Assembly (NCBI RefSeq): GCF_000494755.1
Contig: NC_022657.1
Location: 7,160,001-7,224,000 of the forward strand
DNA length: 64,000 nt
From: Amorphoplanes friuliensis DSM 7358
GTDB taxonomy: Bacteria > Actinomycetota > Actinomycetes > Mycobacteriales > Micromonosporaceae
Direction: 5' to 3'
Position 1 is the first letter of the stretch; every line of letters begins with the position of its first letter. Under the pieces are notes generated by a model, which was not told where the DNA came from, made no database searches, and saw only the letters and a program-made list of their open reading frames with translations. Of the stretch, positions 24,149-32,745 are shown piece by piece. The translations under genes and the position numbers were made by a program.

Positions 24149-25835
24149 CCCGGCGATAGATGACGGCCTGCCACGGTGCAAGCGTCAGGTCTTCCGGTGC
24201 CGCGGTGTTGGTGAGGAGCAGTTCCGCTCCCGCCCACGCCGCGGCATCGTCGATCTCGGCCCGGACCGTCTCGCCGGAGAAGTTGCCGATGACCAGCAGC
24301 GTCGTGCCACCGAGGCTGCGGGTGAAGGCGTAGAGCCGCTCGTCGTGCGGCAGCAGCATGGTGAAGTCGCCGTGCACGACGGCCGGCTCCTCGTGCCGCA
24401 GCGCGATCAGCTTGCGGTAGAAGTGGTAGACCGAGTCCGGGTCCTTCACCGCCGCGGCCGCGTTGATCTCCGGGTAGTTCGGGTTGACCGCCAGCCACGG
24501 TGTGCCGGTCGTGAAGCCGGCCTGCGGCGAGGTGTCCCACTGCATCGGCGTCCGCGCGTTGTCCCGGCTGCGGGCCCGCAGCACGGTGAGCACATCCTCG
24601 GGAGAGCGGCCTTCCTGGCTGACGGCCTGCGCGTAGTGGCCGAGTGCCTCGATGTCGCGGAAGTCCTCGATGGAGGCGAACGGCGCGTTGGTCATGCCGA
24701 GCTCCTCACCCTGGTAGACGTACGGCGTACCGCGGTGCAGGTGCAGGACGGCGCCGAGCATCTTCGCTGAGCGTTCGCGGTATTCGGGGCTGTCGTCGCC
24801 GAAGCGCGAGACGACCCGCGGCTGGTCGTGGTTGTTCCAGTAGAGGCTGTTCCAGCCGACCTCGGCCAGACCGGCCTGCCAGCGCCCGAAGATGCCCTTG
24901 AGCTTGGTCAGCTGCAACGGGTAGAGCAGCCACGGGTCGGCACCGCGGTCGGCCCACACGTGGTCGAACTGGAAGATCATGTTGACTTCCTGCCGCGCCG
25001 GGTCGGTGTAGAGCAGCGCCTCCTCGACCGTGGCGCCCGGTGTCTCCCCGACCGTCAGCAGCGCGTCGCGTCCCTCGAAGACCCGCTGGTACATCTCGTG
25101 CAGGAACTCGTGGTTACGCGGGCCGTTCAGCCAGAACGGGCCGCCGTCGCCGTAGATCGAGCCCGGCCGCAGCACACCGTCGGGCAGGGACACGTCCTTG
25201 GAGATGTGGTCGATGACGTCCATCCGGAAGCCGTCCACACCCCGGTCCAGCCACCAGTTCATCATCTCGTAGACCGCTTCGCGGACCGCGGGATTCTCCC
25301 AGTTGAGGTCCGGCTGCTTGCGGCTGAAGATGTGCAGGAAGTACTCCTGGCTGACCGGGTCGTACTCCCAGGCCGAGCCCCCGAAGACCGAACCCCAGTT
25401 GGTCGGCTCCGCGCCCGGGGTGCCCGGTTCCATGCCCTCGCGGGCCGGCCGCCACCAGTACCAGTCCCGCTTGGGGCTGTCCTTGCCCGTCCGGCTCTCC
25501 ACGAACCACGGATGCTCGTCCGAGCTGTGGTTGACCACCAGGTCCATCACCAGCTTCATGCCCCGCTCGTGGACGCCGGTGAGCAACTCGTCGAAATCGG
25601 CGAGCGTACCGAAGACGGGCTCGATGTCCTGGTAGTTGCTGATGTCGTAGCCGTTGTCGTCCTGCGGGGACGGATAGACCGGCGACAACCAGATCACGTC
25701 GACGCCGAGACCCGCGATGTGGTCGAGGTGATCGATGATGCCGCGAAGGTCGCCCATGCCGTCACCATCGGCGTCGGCGAAACTGCGGGGGTAGATCTGG
25801 TAAACGACTGCGCTGTGCCACCAGGGGTTCTCCAT
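24138..25835 (-). CDS. GH13 alpha-glucosidase (oligo-1,6-glucosidase type)
   Basis: 565-residue cytoplasmic GH13 enzyme. Conserved regions are in order: VNHSS (region I), GFRMDVIDH with the Asp nucleophile, VGETPG with the Glu acid/base, and NNHDQPR with the transition-state Asp. DGMGDLRGI near the N-terminus is the calcium-loop signature of oligo-1,6-glucosidases and dextran glucosidases. It releases glucose from the non-reducing end of short alpha-glucans. ATG 25835 is preferred to GTG 25841 because AAGAGTG is then correctly spaced. It is divergent from a GT4 gene. Confidence 0.88.
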   Translation of the reverse strand: MENPWWHSAVVYQIYPRSFADADGDGMGDLRGIIDHLDHIAGLGVDVIWLSPVYPSPQDDNGYDISNYQDIEPVFGTLADFDELLTGVHERGMKLVMDLVVNHSSDEHPWFVESRTGKDSPKRDWYWWRPAREGMEPGTPGAEPTNWGSVFGGSAWEYDPVSQEYFLHIFSRKQPDLNWENPAVREAVYEMMNWWLDRGVDGFRMDVIDHISKDVSLPDGVLRPGSIYGDGGPFWLNGPRNHEFLHEMYQRVFEGRDALLTVGETPGATVEEALLYTDPARQEVNMIFQFDHVWADRGADPWLLYPLQLTKLKGIFGRWQAGLAEVGWNSLYWNNHDQPRVVSRFGDDSPEYRERSAKMLGAVLHLHRGTPYVYQGEELGMTNAPFASIEDFRDIEALGHYAQAVSQEGRSPEDVLTVLRARSRDNARTPMQWDTSPQAGFTTGTPWLAVNPNYPEINAAAAVKDPDSVYHFYRKLIALRHEEPAVVHGDFTMLLPHDERLYAFTRSLGGTTLLVIGNFSGETVRAEIDDAAAWAGAELLLTNTAAPEDLTLAPWQAVIYRRVSP

Positions 25836-25896
25836 AGTCACTCTTTAACACGGGAACCCCGCACGAAACCCCCGTTCCACTTTCATACTGAGCCTC

Positions 25897-26898
25897 ATGA
25901 AGGTCGCCCTGCTCGGACCGATCGCCTGGCGCACACCGCCGGTCCACTACGGCCCCTGGGAGCTGATCACCAGCCTGCTCGCCGAGGGCCTGACCGCCCG
26001 CGGTGTCGACGTGACACTCTTCGCGACCCTCGACTCGGTCACCAAGGCGGCCCTCGACGGTGTCTGCCCCAGCGGCTACGAGGACACACCCGAGATCGAC
26101 GGCCGGGTGTGGGAGGCGCTGCACGTCGCGTACGCGCTCGAGCGGTCCGGCGACTTCGACCTCGTGCACAACCACATCGACTGGTTGCCGCTGGCGTTCT
26201 CCGCGCACTGCAAGGCGCCGCTGCTGACGACCGTGCACGGCTTCTCGGGGCAGAACATCCTGCCCGCGTACCGGCGGGCGCGGTCGCACTTCGTGTCGAT
26301 CTCGGACGCCGACCGCTCCCCCGACCTGGACTACCTGGCCACGGTCTACCACGGTGTCGACGTCGAGGGGCTGCCGTTCGATCCGGACGGCGGTGACGAC
26401 CTGGTCTGCTTCGGGCGCATCCACCCGGACAAGGGCACACACACCGCCATCGAGATCGCCCGCCGGGCCGGGCGCCGGCTGACGCTGTGCGGCATCGTGC
26501 AGGACCAGCGCTACTTCGCCGAGCAGGTCGAGCCGCACATCGACGGCGACCGGGTGGTCTACCTCGGCTCGGTCGGGCCCGCCGACCGGGCGCGGATCCT
26601 CGGCGGGAGCGCGGCCCTGCTGCACCCGATCCTGTTCGCCGAGCCGTTCGGGTTGTCCGTGGTCGAGTCGATGATCTGCGGGACGCCCGTGGTCGCGTAC
26701 CGGAAGGGCTCGATGGCCGAGGTCGTCGACGACGGGGTGACCGGGCGGCTGGCCGAGGACGTGGATCAGGCGGTCGCGGCCGTGGCGGGCATCGGCGCGC
26801 TGGACCGGGCAGCCTGCCGGGCCCGCGCCCGATCACGGTTCGGCGCGGACCGGATGGTCGACGACTACCTGCAGATTTACCGCGAATTGGTCAGGTGA
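25897..26898 (+). CDS. GT4-type glycosyltransferase
   Basis: 333-residue GT-B fold enzyme. The N-terminal domain begins MKVALLGPIAWRTPPVHYGPWE with the acceptor loop, and the C-terminal nucleotide-sugar domain contains GRIHPDKGTHTAIEIARRAG and the E-x7-E signature in EPFGLSVVESMICGTPVVAY. It probably transfers a hexose from NDP-sugar to a cytosolic or membrane acceptor. CATACT ends 7 nt before the ATG, so the transcript may be leaderless. It precedes the GT4/GH130 cassette in the same direction. Confidence 0.85.
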   Translation: MKVALLGPIAWRTPPVHYGPWELITSLLAEGLTARGVDVTLFATLDSVTKAALDGVCPSGYEDTPEIDGRVWEALHVAYALERSGDFDLVHNHIDWLPLAFSAHCKAPLLTTVHGFSGQNILPAYRRARSHFVSISDADRSPDLDYLATVYHGVDVEGLPFDPDGGDDLVCFGRIHPDKGTHTAIEIARRAGRRLTLCGIVQDQRYFAEQVEPHIDGDRVVYLGSVGPADRARILGGSAALLHPILFAEPFGLSVVESMICGTPVVAYRKGSMAEVVDDGVTGRLAEDVDQAVAAVAGIGALDRAACRARARSRFGADRMVDDYLQIYRELVR

Positions 26899-27041
26899 AT
26901 AGGCCGTTCTTGTTAATGTTCTATTACCGAATTGCGGCATTTTATGTGCCACTGAATAGCTGAAGCGTGCGCTCACGCTCCATGCCCGCGCGCGCCGGTC
27001 CGTGCTGCGGGGAGGCAGCCGCCTGATCAGAAAGGCCTGTC
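26899..27041 (+). promoter_or_regulatory. AT-rich intergenic region before the GT4-GH130 cassette
   Basis: Bases 26899-26960 are distinctly AT-rich for this genome (TTAATGTTCTATTACCG, GCATTTTATG). A 6-bp hairpin, AGCGTG-CGCT-CACGCT (26964-26979), follows without a T-run. The region probably holds the promoter of the following three-gene operon; I could not assign -35 and -10 elements with confidence. Confidence 0.35.
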
Positions 27042-28193
27042 ATGCCCGCCACGTACGGCTTCCTGAGCACCTATCCCCCCACGCAATGCGGCCTGGCGAC
27101 GTTCAACGCGGCGCTCGCCAGCCACCTGACCGGCGGTACGCCCGGCAGCGGTGTGGTCCGGCTGCTCTCCGCCGACGCGGCCGGGGGTGGCCTGGAGGTC
27201 GACCCGACGGCGCCACGGGTCGTGCACACCTGGCACACGGACAACTCCGGTGGCTGGGTGGCCGCGGCCAACACGCTCAACCGCTTCGACGTCGCCGTGG
27301 TGCAGCACGAGTACGGCATCTACCCCGGCGCGGACGGCGACGAGGTGCTGCCGCTGCTGCGGGCGGTCAAGGTGCCCAAGATCGTGGTGCTGCACACCGT
27401 GCTGAGCACACCCTCGCCGATGCAGCGCCGCGTCCTCGAGAAGATCGTCGCCGCGGCCGACGCGGTCGTGACCATGACCGACACCGCGCGGCAGCGCCTG
27501 ACCGACGGCTACCGCGTCGACGCCCGCAAGGTCACCGTCATCCCGCACGGCGCCGGCAGCCACTCCAGCGCGCCGCGCGAGGCGCACGACATCCCGCACC
27601 TGCTCACGTGGGGTCTGCTCGGGCCCGGCAAGGGTGTCGAGTGGGCGCTGCGGTCCCTCGCCCTGCTGACCGACCTGCAGCCCATGCCGACCTACACCGT
27701 CGCCGGGCGGACGCACCCGAAGGTGCTCGAGCACCACGGCGACGTCTACCGGGAGTCGTTGCAGGATCTCGCGGCCGAGCTCGGCGTCACCGCCCAAATC
27801 CGGTGGGACGACGTCTACCACGACCAGGCGACACTCAGCCGGCTGATCCGCTCGGCCGACGTGGTGGTCCTCCCGTACGACTCGACGGAGCAGGTCACGT
27901 CCGGCGTCCTGATCGAGGCGGTCGGTGCGGGCGTACCGGTGGTGGCGACGGAGTTCCCGCACGCCGTGGAGCTGCTGGCCGACGGCCCAGGGCTGCTGGT
28001 GCCGCATCAGGACCCGGAGGCGATGGCCGCTGCCATCCGCCACCTCCTCGCGGCGCCGGACGTGGCGAACCACCTGACCGGCCTGGCCGGCGGACCGACC
28101 CTGCGCTGGCCCGCGGTGGCCGCGCGCTACCAGTCGCTGGCCGCGCGGCTGGTCCGGGACCGCACGCCCGTCACCACCTCCGTTCCCGCGTGA
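27042..28193 (+). CDS. GT4-type glycosyltransferase of the GH130 cassette
   Basis: 383-residue GT-B enzyme. The N-terminus MPATYGFLSTYPPTQCGLATF is typical of the actinobacterial GT4 members that accompany GH130 genes. The C-terminal domain carries GPGKGVEWALRSLALL and DVVVLPYDSTEQVTSGVLIEAVGAGVPVVATEFPHAVELL, with a donor-binding Glu. GAAAGG upstream supports the ATG. Its stop overlaps the next start as GTGA, and that gene overlaps the GH130 gene, so the three proteins are made together. The sugar made is unknown. Confidence 0.85.
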   Translation: MPATYGFLSTYPPTQCGLATFNAALASHLTGGTPGSGVVRLLSADAAGGGLEVDPTAPRVVHTWHTDNSGGWVAAANTLNRFDVAVVQHEYGIYPGADGDEVLPLLRAVKVPKIVVLHTVLSTPSPMQRRVLEKIVAAADAVVTMTDTARQRLTDGYRVDARKVTVIPHGAGSHSSAPREAHDIPHLLTWGLLGPGKGVEWALRSLALLTDLQPMPTYTVAGRTHPKVLEHHGDVYRESLQDLAAELGVTAQIRWDDVYHDQATLSRLIRSADVVVLPYDSTEQVTSGVLIEAVGAGVPVVATEFPHAVELLADGPGLLVPHQDPEAMAAAIRHLLAAPDVANHLTGLAGGPTLRWPAVAARYQSLAARLVRDRTPVTTSVPA

Positions 28194-29272
28194 GCCACAC
28201 GTTGCGGCTGGTGCCGCCACCGATCCGTCTGGTCGACGCGCCCGAGCCCAACTGGGCGCAGATCGCCCGGCTCTCCGACGACACCGGGCTCCTCGAGCAC
28301 GCCCGTAACGCGATCCCGCGGCGCGAGCACGGGTACTGCGTGGACGACGTGTCCCGCGGCCTGCTCGTCGTCGCCCGGGAACCGCAACCGACCGCGCTGG
28401 TCTGCGGGCTGGCCGAGCGTTACCTGGCCTTCCTCACTCACGCCCTCGCACCCGACGGCACCTGCCGCAACCGCATGGGCTACGACCGGGTCTGGCACGA
28501 CGAGCCCAGCCTCGGCGACTGGTGGGGACGGGCCGTCTGGGGTCTGGGCACCGCGGCGGCCCGCTGCCCGGTGGCGTGGATCCGGGCCGAGGCCCGGGAG
28601 GCGTTCGGCCTCGCGGCCCGGCAGCGGTCACCCTGGCCGCGGGCGATGGCCTTCGCCGGGCTGGGCGCGGCCGAGGTGCTGCGCGCCGATCCCCGGTCCG
28701 GCACCGCGGCGTCCCTGCTCGGTGACGCGGCCACGGTCATCGGCCTGCCCGGCACCGATCCGGAGTGGACCTGGCCGGAACGCGAGCTGACCTACGCGAA
28801 CCCGGCGCTGGCCGAGGTGCTCATCCACGCCGGTGACCTGCTCGGCGACGAGCCGCTGCTGGCCGACGGGCTGCGGATGCTCACCTGGCTGTGCCGCATG
28901 CAGGAGCACCACGGCCACCTCTCCACCGTCCCGGTCGGCGGCTGGCGGCCGGACGTCCCCAAGCACCGCCACGACCAGCAGCCGATCGAGGCAGCAGCGA
29001 CCGCCGACGCGTGCGCGACGGCGGCCCTGGTCACCGGGGACGACCGCTGGGACGCCCCGCTGTTCCAGTCCATCGCCTGGTTCCTGGGCGACAACGACTC
29101 CGGCGCCGTCATGTACGACCCCCTGACCGGTGGTGGATATGACGGATTGACCCCGGATGGACCTAATCTGAATCAAGGCGCCGAATCCACCCTCGCGCTC
29201 GTCTCCACGTTGCAGCACGCACGCGCGCTGGCGAGCAGGAGCGCGACCCGACCGTCAGGCGGACTCCCATGA
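28190..29272 (+). CDS. Putative alpha/alpha-barrel glycan-acting protein of the GH130 cassette
   Basis: 360 residues, mostly helices with recurrent Trp and His (GYCVDDVSRGLLVVAR, WWGRAVWGLGTAAARC, LTYANPALAEVLIHAGDLL, KHRHDQQPIEAAATADAC). This resembles an (alpha/alpha)-barrel glycosidase or epimerase-type fold, but I cannot name the reaction. The GTG start sits in the stop of the GT4 gene and its own stop overlaps the GH130 ATG (ATGA). The fixed gene order suggests a shared glycan pathway. Confidence 0.7.
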   Translation: MSHTLRLVPPPIRLVDAPEPNWAQIARLSDDTGLLEHARNAIPRREHGYCVDDVSRGLLVVAREPQPTALVCGLAERYLAFLTHALAPDGTCRNRMGYDRVWHDEPSLGDWWGRAVWGLGTAAARCPVAWIRAEAREAFGLAARQRSPWPRAMAFAGLGAAEVLRADPRSGTAASLLGDAATVIGLPGTDPEWTWPERELTYANPALAEVLIHAGDLLGDEPLLADGLRMLTWLCRMQEHHGHLSTVPVGGWRPDVPKHRHDQQPIEAAATADACATAALVTGDDRWDAPLFQSIAWFLGDNDSGAVMYDPLTGGGYDGLTPDGPNLNQGAESTLALVSTLQHARALASRSATRPSGGLP

Positions 29273-30774
29273 CCGCAACGCTGGACCCCCACACCGACGT
29301 CCGGACGACCTCACTCGCTCTGCGGCACGCGCTGACGATGCAGCCCGACGGCCGGCGGGTCGTCATCAAGCTGTTCGTGCCCGGCGAGGACGCCCAGCTG
29401 GGCCAGAACCGCGCCTCGTCGATCATCGAGCGGATCCTGCAGCTCGACGAGGACGAGATCACCCGGCTGCTCGACGACGTGCTGGCACGCTTCTCCGGGC
29501 GCCACCACGACATCTGCGCGACCTTCCAGCACCACTACGACCTGGTGCACCACCGGGTGCCGCCGGACATCGAGCTGTCGCCGAGCGCCCGGGCACTGAT
29601 CGGCGCGTACTTCAGCCACGAGTTCTCCGTCGAGGCCGCGGCGCTGTGCAACCCGTCGATGGTTCCGCACCCCGATCAGAGCGGGCTGGCCCCCGGGGAA
29701 CTGCGGACCGCGATCAGCCTGCGCCAGATCGGCGAAGGTCACATCTCCTCGGTCGGCTTCTGCTCGGCGATCCTCGGTCCGGACGAGACGATCCGGCTCG
29801 AGGACCGCGACGGACCCCTGATGATCGGCCAGCGGGTCGGCGCCAAGCACCAGCGTGACCTGCTCGCCGCCGGTCTGGCCGAGGAGGACCTGGACAACGA
29901 GATCACCGCCACCGTGCTGTCCTCGCTGCCCGAACGCTACGACGACGACGAGTTCGAGGACGTGCTCGGTCACCTGCCCGGCGAGCTGCTCGCCCGGCCG
30001 ACCGCGAACGAGACCCTCGAGGCCATCCGGCGCATCGTGGCCAGCGACTACGCCGTGACCTTCCCGGCCACGGTGCCGCTGCACGAGCGGGTGCTCTGGC
30101 CGGCCACACCGGCCGAGAGCAACGGCATGGAGGACGCCCGCTTCGTGCAGGTCGAGGAGGCGGACGGGCGCGTGGCCTACCACGCCACCTACACCGCGTA
30201 CGACGGACGGCACATCGGTGGCCGGATGATGCACACCCGCGACCTGCGGCACTTCGAGGTGACCGCGCTGCGGGGACCGGCGGCCCGCAACAAGGGCATG
30301 GCGCTCTTCCCGCGACCGGTCGGCGGGCGGCACCTCGCCCTGTGCCGGTCCGACGGCGAGACGCTCGGCCTGAGCACTCGCGACGAGCAGAACCGCTGGC
30401 AGGACGCGGTGCCGCTGCTCATGCCGCACCGCGGCTGGGACCTGATCCAGGTGGGCAACTGCGGCTCACCGGTGGAGACCACCGCGGGCTGGCTCGTCCT
30501 GACCCACGGCGTCGGCCCGATGCGCCGGTACGCCATCGGCGCGATGCTCCTCGACCTCGACAACCCGGAACGTGTCCTGGCCGACCTGCCCCACGGCCTG
30601 CTGGAACCCGACGAGATCGAGCGCGAGGGCTACGTCCCCAACGTCGTCTACTCCTGCGGCGGTGTCGTGCACGCCGGGCGCTTCTGGTTGCCGTACGGCG
30701 CGAGTGACGTCCGGGTCGGCTTCGCCAGCATCTCGCTGGACAAACTGCTCGACGCGATGGTGCCCGTCGCCTAA
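29269..30774 (+). CDS. GH130-family beta-mannoside phosphorylase-like protein
   Basis: 501 residues. The five-bladed propeller of GH130 is seen from about 260 on: SNGMEDARFVQVEE, YHATYTAYDGRHIG, ARNKGMALFPRPVGGRH, HRGWDLIQVGNCGSPVET, EGYVPNVVYSCGG and FWLPYGASDVRVGFASISLDKLL. Family members phosphorolyse or hydrolyse beta-1,2- or beta-1,4-mannosides; an Asp in MEDARF is the usual proton donor. About 200 extra N-terminal residues precede the propeller, a feature of the actinobacterial long form. It is the last gene of the coupled cassette and overlaps the convergent response-regulator gene by 4 bp. Confidence 0.85.
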   Translation: MTATLDPHTDVRTTSLALRHALTMQPDGRRVVIKLFVPGEDAQLGQNRASSIIERILQLDEDEITRLLDDVLARFSGRHHDICATFQHHYDLVHHRVPPDIELSPSARALIGAYFSHEFSVEAAALCNPSMVPHPDQSGLAPGELRTAISLRQIGEGHISSVGFCSAILGPDETIRLEDRDGPLMIGQRVGAKHQRDLLAAGLAEEDLDNEITATVLSSLPERYDDDEFEDVLGHLPGELLARPTANETLEAIRRIVASDYAVTFPATVPLHERVLWPATPAESNGMEDARFVQVEEADGRVAYHATYTAYDGRHIGGRMMHTRDLRHFEVTALRGPAARNKGMALFPRPVGGRHLALCRSDGETLGLSTRDEQNRWQDAVPLLMPHRGWDLIQVGNCGSPVETTAGWLVLTHGVGPMRRYAIGAMLLDLDNPERVLADLPHGLLEPDEIEREGYVPNVVYSCGGVVHAGRFWLPYGASDVRVGFASISLDKLLDAMVPVA

Positions 30775-31445
30775 CGAGCGTCGTGCACGAGGAGCGCCAC
30801 CTGGACGCGGTTCGTCAGCTCCAGTTTGGTGAGGATCCGGGACACGTACGCCTTGACCGTCGCCGTGCTCATCCGTAGGGCCGTACCGATCTCCTGATTG
30901 GTGCGGCCCTGCGCCACGAGCAGCGCGACCTCACGTTCCCCGGGGCTGAGCCGGCTCAGGGCCGCACGGGCCCGCTCACGACCGGGATCGGCCCCCGCCG
31001 CCGCGACGAAGGTCATCATCCGGCGCAGCACCTCGGGCGACATCATCGGCTCACCCGCCGCCACCCTGCGTACGGCCCGGGCGATCTCGACGGGCGGCGT
31101 GTGTTTGAGCAGGAAGCCGCTGGCACCGGCCCGCATCGCCCGCAGCACGTGGGCGTCGGTGTCGAAGGTGGTCAGCACGATCACCTCGGGGGGATCCCGG
31201 CGGGCCCGCAGCGTCTCGGTGGCGGTCAGCCCGTCCATCCCCGGCATCCGGATGTCCATCAGCACCACGTCCGGCCGGTGGGTGTTGACCGCCGCGGCGA
31301 CCTCGGTGCCGTCGGAGGCCGAACCGGCCACCTCGATGCCGTCGAACGCGCCCAGCATCATGGTCAGCCCCGCGCGGACGAGTGCGTCGTCGTCGACGAG
31401 CAGCACACGGACCTTCGCGCCGGGATCAGCACCCGCTGTCGTCAA
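30771..31445 (-). CDS. NarL/LuxR-type response regulator
   Basis: 224 residues. Receiver domain with LLVDDDAL and the phospho-acceptor Asp in VVLMDIRMPGMDG (near residue 63), the switch Thr in VLTTFD and Lys in FLLKHTPP. The C-terminal LuxR HTH is LSPGEREVALLVAQGRTNQEIGTALRMSTATVKAYVSRILTKL. The probable start is TTG 31445 with GAGAGAAG 6 nt upstream. A cognate kinase is not adjacent on this strand, but an unpaired HisKA_3 kinase lies 1.3 kb away (32746-33852) beyond the lactonase gene. Confidence 0.85.
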   Translation of the reverse strand: MTTAGADPGAKVRVLLVDDDALVRAGLTMMLGAFDGIEVAGSASDGTEVAAAVNTHRPDVVLMDIRMPGMDGLTATETLRARRDPPEVIVLTTFDTDAHVLRAMRAGASGFLLKHTPPVEIARAVRRVAAGEPMMSPEVLRRMMTFVAAAGADPGRERARAALSRLSPGEREVALLVAQGRTNQEIGTALRMSTATVKAYVSRILTKLELTNRVQVALLVHDAR

Positions 31446-31474
31446 GATCGGCTTCTCTCGCTAGATTGACGTGC

Positions 31475-32581
31475 ATGGATGGATCGAGGACCACACGCCG
31501 GGGACTTCTCAAGCTGAGCGGCGCTGCCGCGTTCACCGCGGCTGCCGGTGGCACCGCGCTGGCGGCTCTGCCGGCCTCCGCCGACGACGCGGTGCCGTTC
31601 CACCTGGGGACCTACACCTCCGCCGGCGGCCCGGGCATTCAGGCCGGCCACCTCGACGCGGAGACGGGCACACCGGTCGCCGAGGCGAGCACCGCGGCGG
31701 TCACTGAGGCGTCCTGGCTCGCAACCGGCCCCGTCAGCGACATCCTCTACGCCATCAGCGAGCAGAACGCCGGCACGGTCAACACCCTTGCTCCCGGGCT
31801 CGAACTGCTCGGCACGACCCCCACCGGCAACGGCCCGGCCCACCTCGCCGTCCACCCCGAGGGCCGCTTCCTCTTCGTGTCGCTCTACGGCGGCGGCGCG
31901 GTCGTCACCCACCCGATCAACCCCGACGGGACCGTGGCCGCGGCCAGCGACACCCGCCGGCAGGGCATCAACGGCCGCCAGTCCCACGCCCACCAGGTCG
32001 TGATCGACCCCACGGGTGCGTACGTCCTCGCGGTCGACCTGGGCGTCGACACCGTCTTCACCTACACGCTGGACAGCGCGGCGGGCACGCTCGACGAGGT
32101 CGCGCGGACCGTGCTGGCACCGGGCAGCGGACCCCGGCACCTGGCCTTCCACCCCGGGGGCGCCTTCGCCTACGTGGCCGGCGAGCTCGACTCGACCGTC
32201 ACCGTCTGCGCGTGGGAGGACGGCGTCCTCAAGCCCGGCCAGGTCATCGAGGCCGCGCCGGACACCGGTGTCACGAACTATCCGGGCGAGATCGTCGTGT
32301 CGGCCGACGGGCGCTTCGTCTACCTCAGCAACCGCGGCACCAACACCGTCGGCGTCTTCGCGACCAGCGACGAGGGTGCGACCCTCACCCGGGTCGCCGC
32401 GCCGTCCTGCGGCGGGGACTGGCCGCGGCACCTGGCCCTCGACCCGGCGGGCGAACGCCTCTACGTCGCCAACCAGCGCTCCGGCACGGTCACCTGGCTG
32501 CCGATCGACACCACCACCGGTGTGCCCGGTGCGGTCGCCGGCTCGTTCCCGGCGCCCGGGGCAGCCCAAATCCTGATCTGA
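31475..32581 (+). CDS. Tat-exported lactonase-like seven-bladed beta-propeller protein
   Basis: 368 residues. The N-terminus TTRRGLLKLSG is a twin-arginine signal followed by a hydrophobic stretch and a cleavage site near ALPASADD. The mature protein has repeated propeller blades (GNGPAHLAVHPEGRFLFVSLYGGG, GSGPRHLAFHPGGAFAYVAGELDSTV, GDWPRHLALDPAGERLYVANQRSGTV), the pattern of the 6-phosphogluconolactonase/carboxy-cis,cis-muconate cyclase family. Export suggests an extracellular substrate. TAGATT (31462-31467) ends 7 nt before the ATG, suggesting leaderless transcription. The last 33 bp of the gene are the first unit of a tandem repeat. Confidence 0.87.
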   Translation: MDGSRTTRRGLLKLSGAAAFTAAAGGTALAALPASADDAVPFHLGTYTSAGGPGIQAGHLDAETGTPVAEASTAAVTEASWLATGPVSDILYAISEQNAGTVNTLAPGLELLGTTPTGNGPAHLAVHPEGRFLFVSLYGGGAVVTHPINPDGTVAAASDTRRQGINGRQSHAHQVVIDPTGAYVLAVDLGVDTVFTYTLDSAAGTLDEVARTVLAPGSGPRHLAFHPGGAFAYVAGELDSTVTVCAWEDGVLKPGQVIEAAPDTGVTNYPGEIVVSADGRFVYLSNRGTNTVGVFATSDEGATLTRVAAPSCGGDWPRHLALDPAGERLYVANQRSGTVTWLPIDTTTGVPGAVAGSFPAPGAAQILI

Positions 32582-32713
32582 CCCCCGCCCGGGGCGGCGC
32601 AGACCCCGATTCGGCCGGGACCCGGCGCAGCGCAGGTCCTGATCCGACCCCGGCCCGGCGCCGCGCAGACCCTGATCTGACCCGGGCCCGGCGCCGCGCA
32701 GACTCTGATCTGA
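32549..32713. repeat. 33-bp tandem repeat, five units
   Basis: Five consecutive 33-bp units at 32549, 32582, 32615, 32648 and 32681, each of the pattern CCCGGnCCCGGCGCnGCGCAG followed by ACCCTGATCTGA. The first unit encodes the C-terminus and stop codon of the lactonase; the other four are non-coding. Units 4 and 5 differ at two positions only. A degenerate partial sixth unit follows at 32714. The array lies between convergent genes. It has no spacers, so it is not a CRISPR. Confidence 0.85.
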
Positions 32714-32745
32714 TCCGGGCCTGGCGCGCGGATCCTGGGGCGGTC

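Noticed and set aside
22103..24181. A 692-codon minus-strand frame opposite the CocE/NonD hydrolase
   Set aside because: Biased shadow sequence; it overlaps the real TetR gene in another frame and has no family signature.
32549..32713. Regular 33-bp repeats considered as a CRISPR array
   Set aside because: Units are directly abutting with no unique spacers, and no cas genes are nearby.
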